Positions 5,556 to 5,602 of a stretch of 5,602 nt of DNA are shown piece after piece. Within the stretch, counting starts at the first letter, position 1, and every line of letters starts with the position of its first letter. The DNA is taken from NCBI GenBank assembly GCA_042576225.1, contig JBHPCA010000056.1:1-5602 (forward strand). The letters run 5' to 3'. This stretch comes from GWF2-30-66 sp042576225 (GTDB lineage Bacteria; Babelota; Babeliae; Babelales; Vermiphilaceae). A model generated the notes under the pieces. The model saw nothing but the letters and a program-made list of their open reading frames with translations. It did not search any database and had not been told where the DNA came from. The position numbers were made by a program, and so were the translations under genes.

Positions 5556-5602
5556 GAAAAAAAAGAAATATTATATGAATTTACGTTTTATGGTTTTTGG
5601 GG
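5556..5602 (-). repeat. Right arm of the 47-bp inverted repeat, at the window edge
   Basis: This is the exact reverse complement of 5022-5068, ending at the last base of the window. Read on the plus strand it opens the peptide MNLRFMVFG from an ATG at 5576, the same residues as the C-terminal region of the neighbouring minus gene. It could be the start of an inverted duplicate of that gene's 3' end, or a chimeric join. The last nucleotides give no further evidence either way. Confidence 0.9.

Overview
The window is AT-rich and gene-dense. It carries five protein-coding genes on both strands and no RNA gene, transposase or phage gene that I can recognise. The encoded proteins suggest a Gram-negative (diderm) bacterium: one has a Sec signal peptide and ends in an outer-membrane-barrel signature with a C-terminal phenylalanine, and another is a polytopic GT-C glycosyltransferase. 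AT richness, lysine-rich proteins of unknown function, a large cysteine-containing exported barrel candidate and a propeller-like exported protein remind me of Candidatus Dependentiae (TM6). That placement is a recollection of style, not a search result, and is tentative.

Layout: (1) 1-410 holds a small lysine-rich helical protein behind an extended -10 promoter, followed by a strong hairpin. (2) 411-1730 holds a well-formed sigma70-type promoter (TTGCCA, 17-nt spacer, TATACT), an exported 377-residue protein with a degenerate beta-propeller look, and a hairpin shared with the convergent next gene. (3) 1723-3288 (minus) encodes a 521-residue exported outer-membrane beta-barrel candidate with 20 cysteines. 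(4) 3289-3487 is a divergent intergenic region with promoter-like elements on both strands, three copies of the heptamer TTAAGCT, and a 16-bp tandem repeat built of alternating inverted heptamers in the leader of the next gene. (5) 3488-4978 (plus) encodes a 496-residue GT39/ArnT-type membrane glycosyltransferase. (6) 4969-5505 (minus) encodes a lysine-rich protein with two membrane segments; its end overlaps the end of the glycosyltransferase gene by 10 bp.

Four of the five genes (all but the first) point to the cell envelope: two exported proteins, a glycosyltransferase that would work at the outer face of the inner membrane, and a membrane-anchored basic protein. I see no operon; each gene appears to be its own transcription unit. 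The oddest structural feature is a perfect 47-bp inverted repeat whose right arm runs to the last base of the window and copies part of the 3' coding region of the last gene. It may be a real fold-back duplication, but an assembly or amplification chimera at a contig end is at least as likely.
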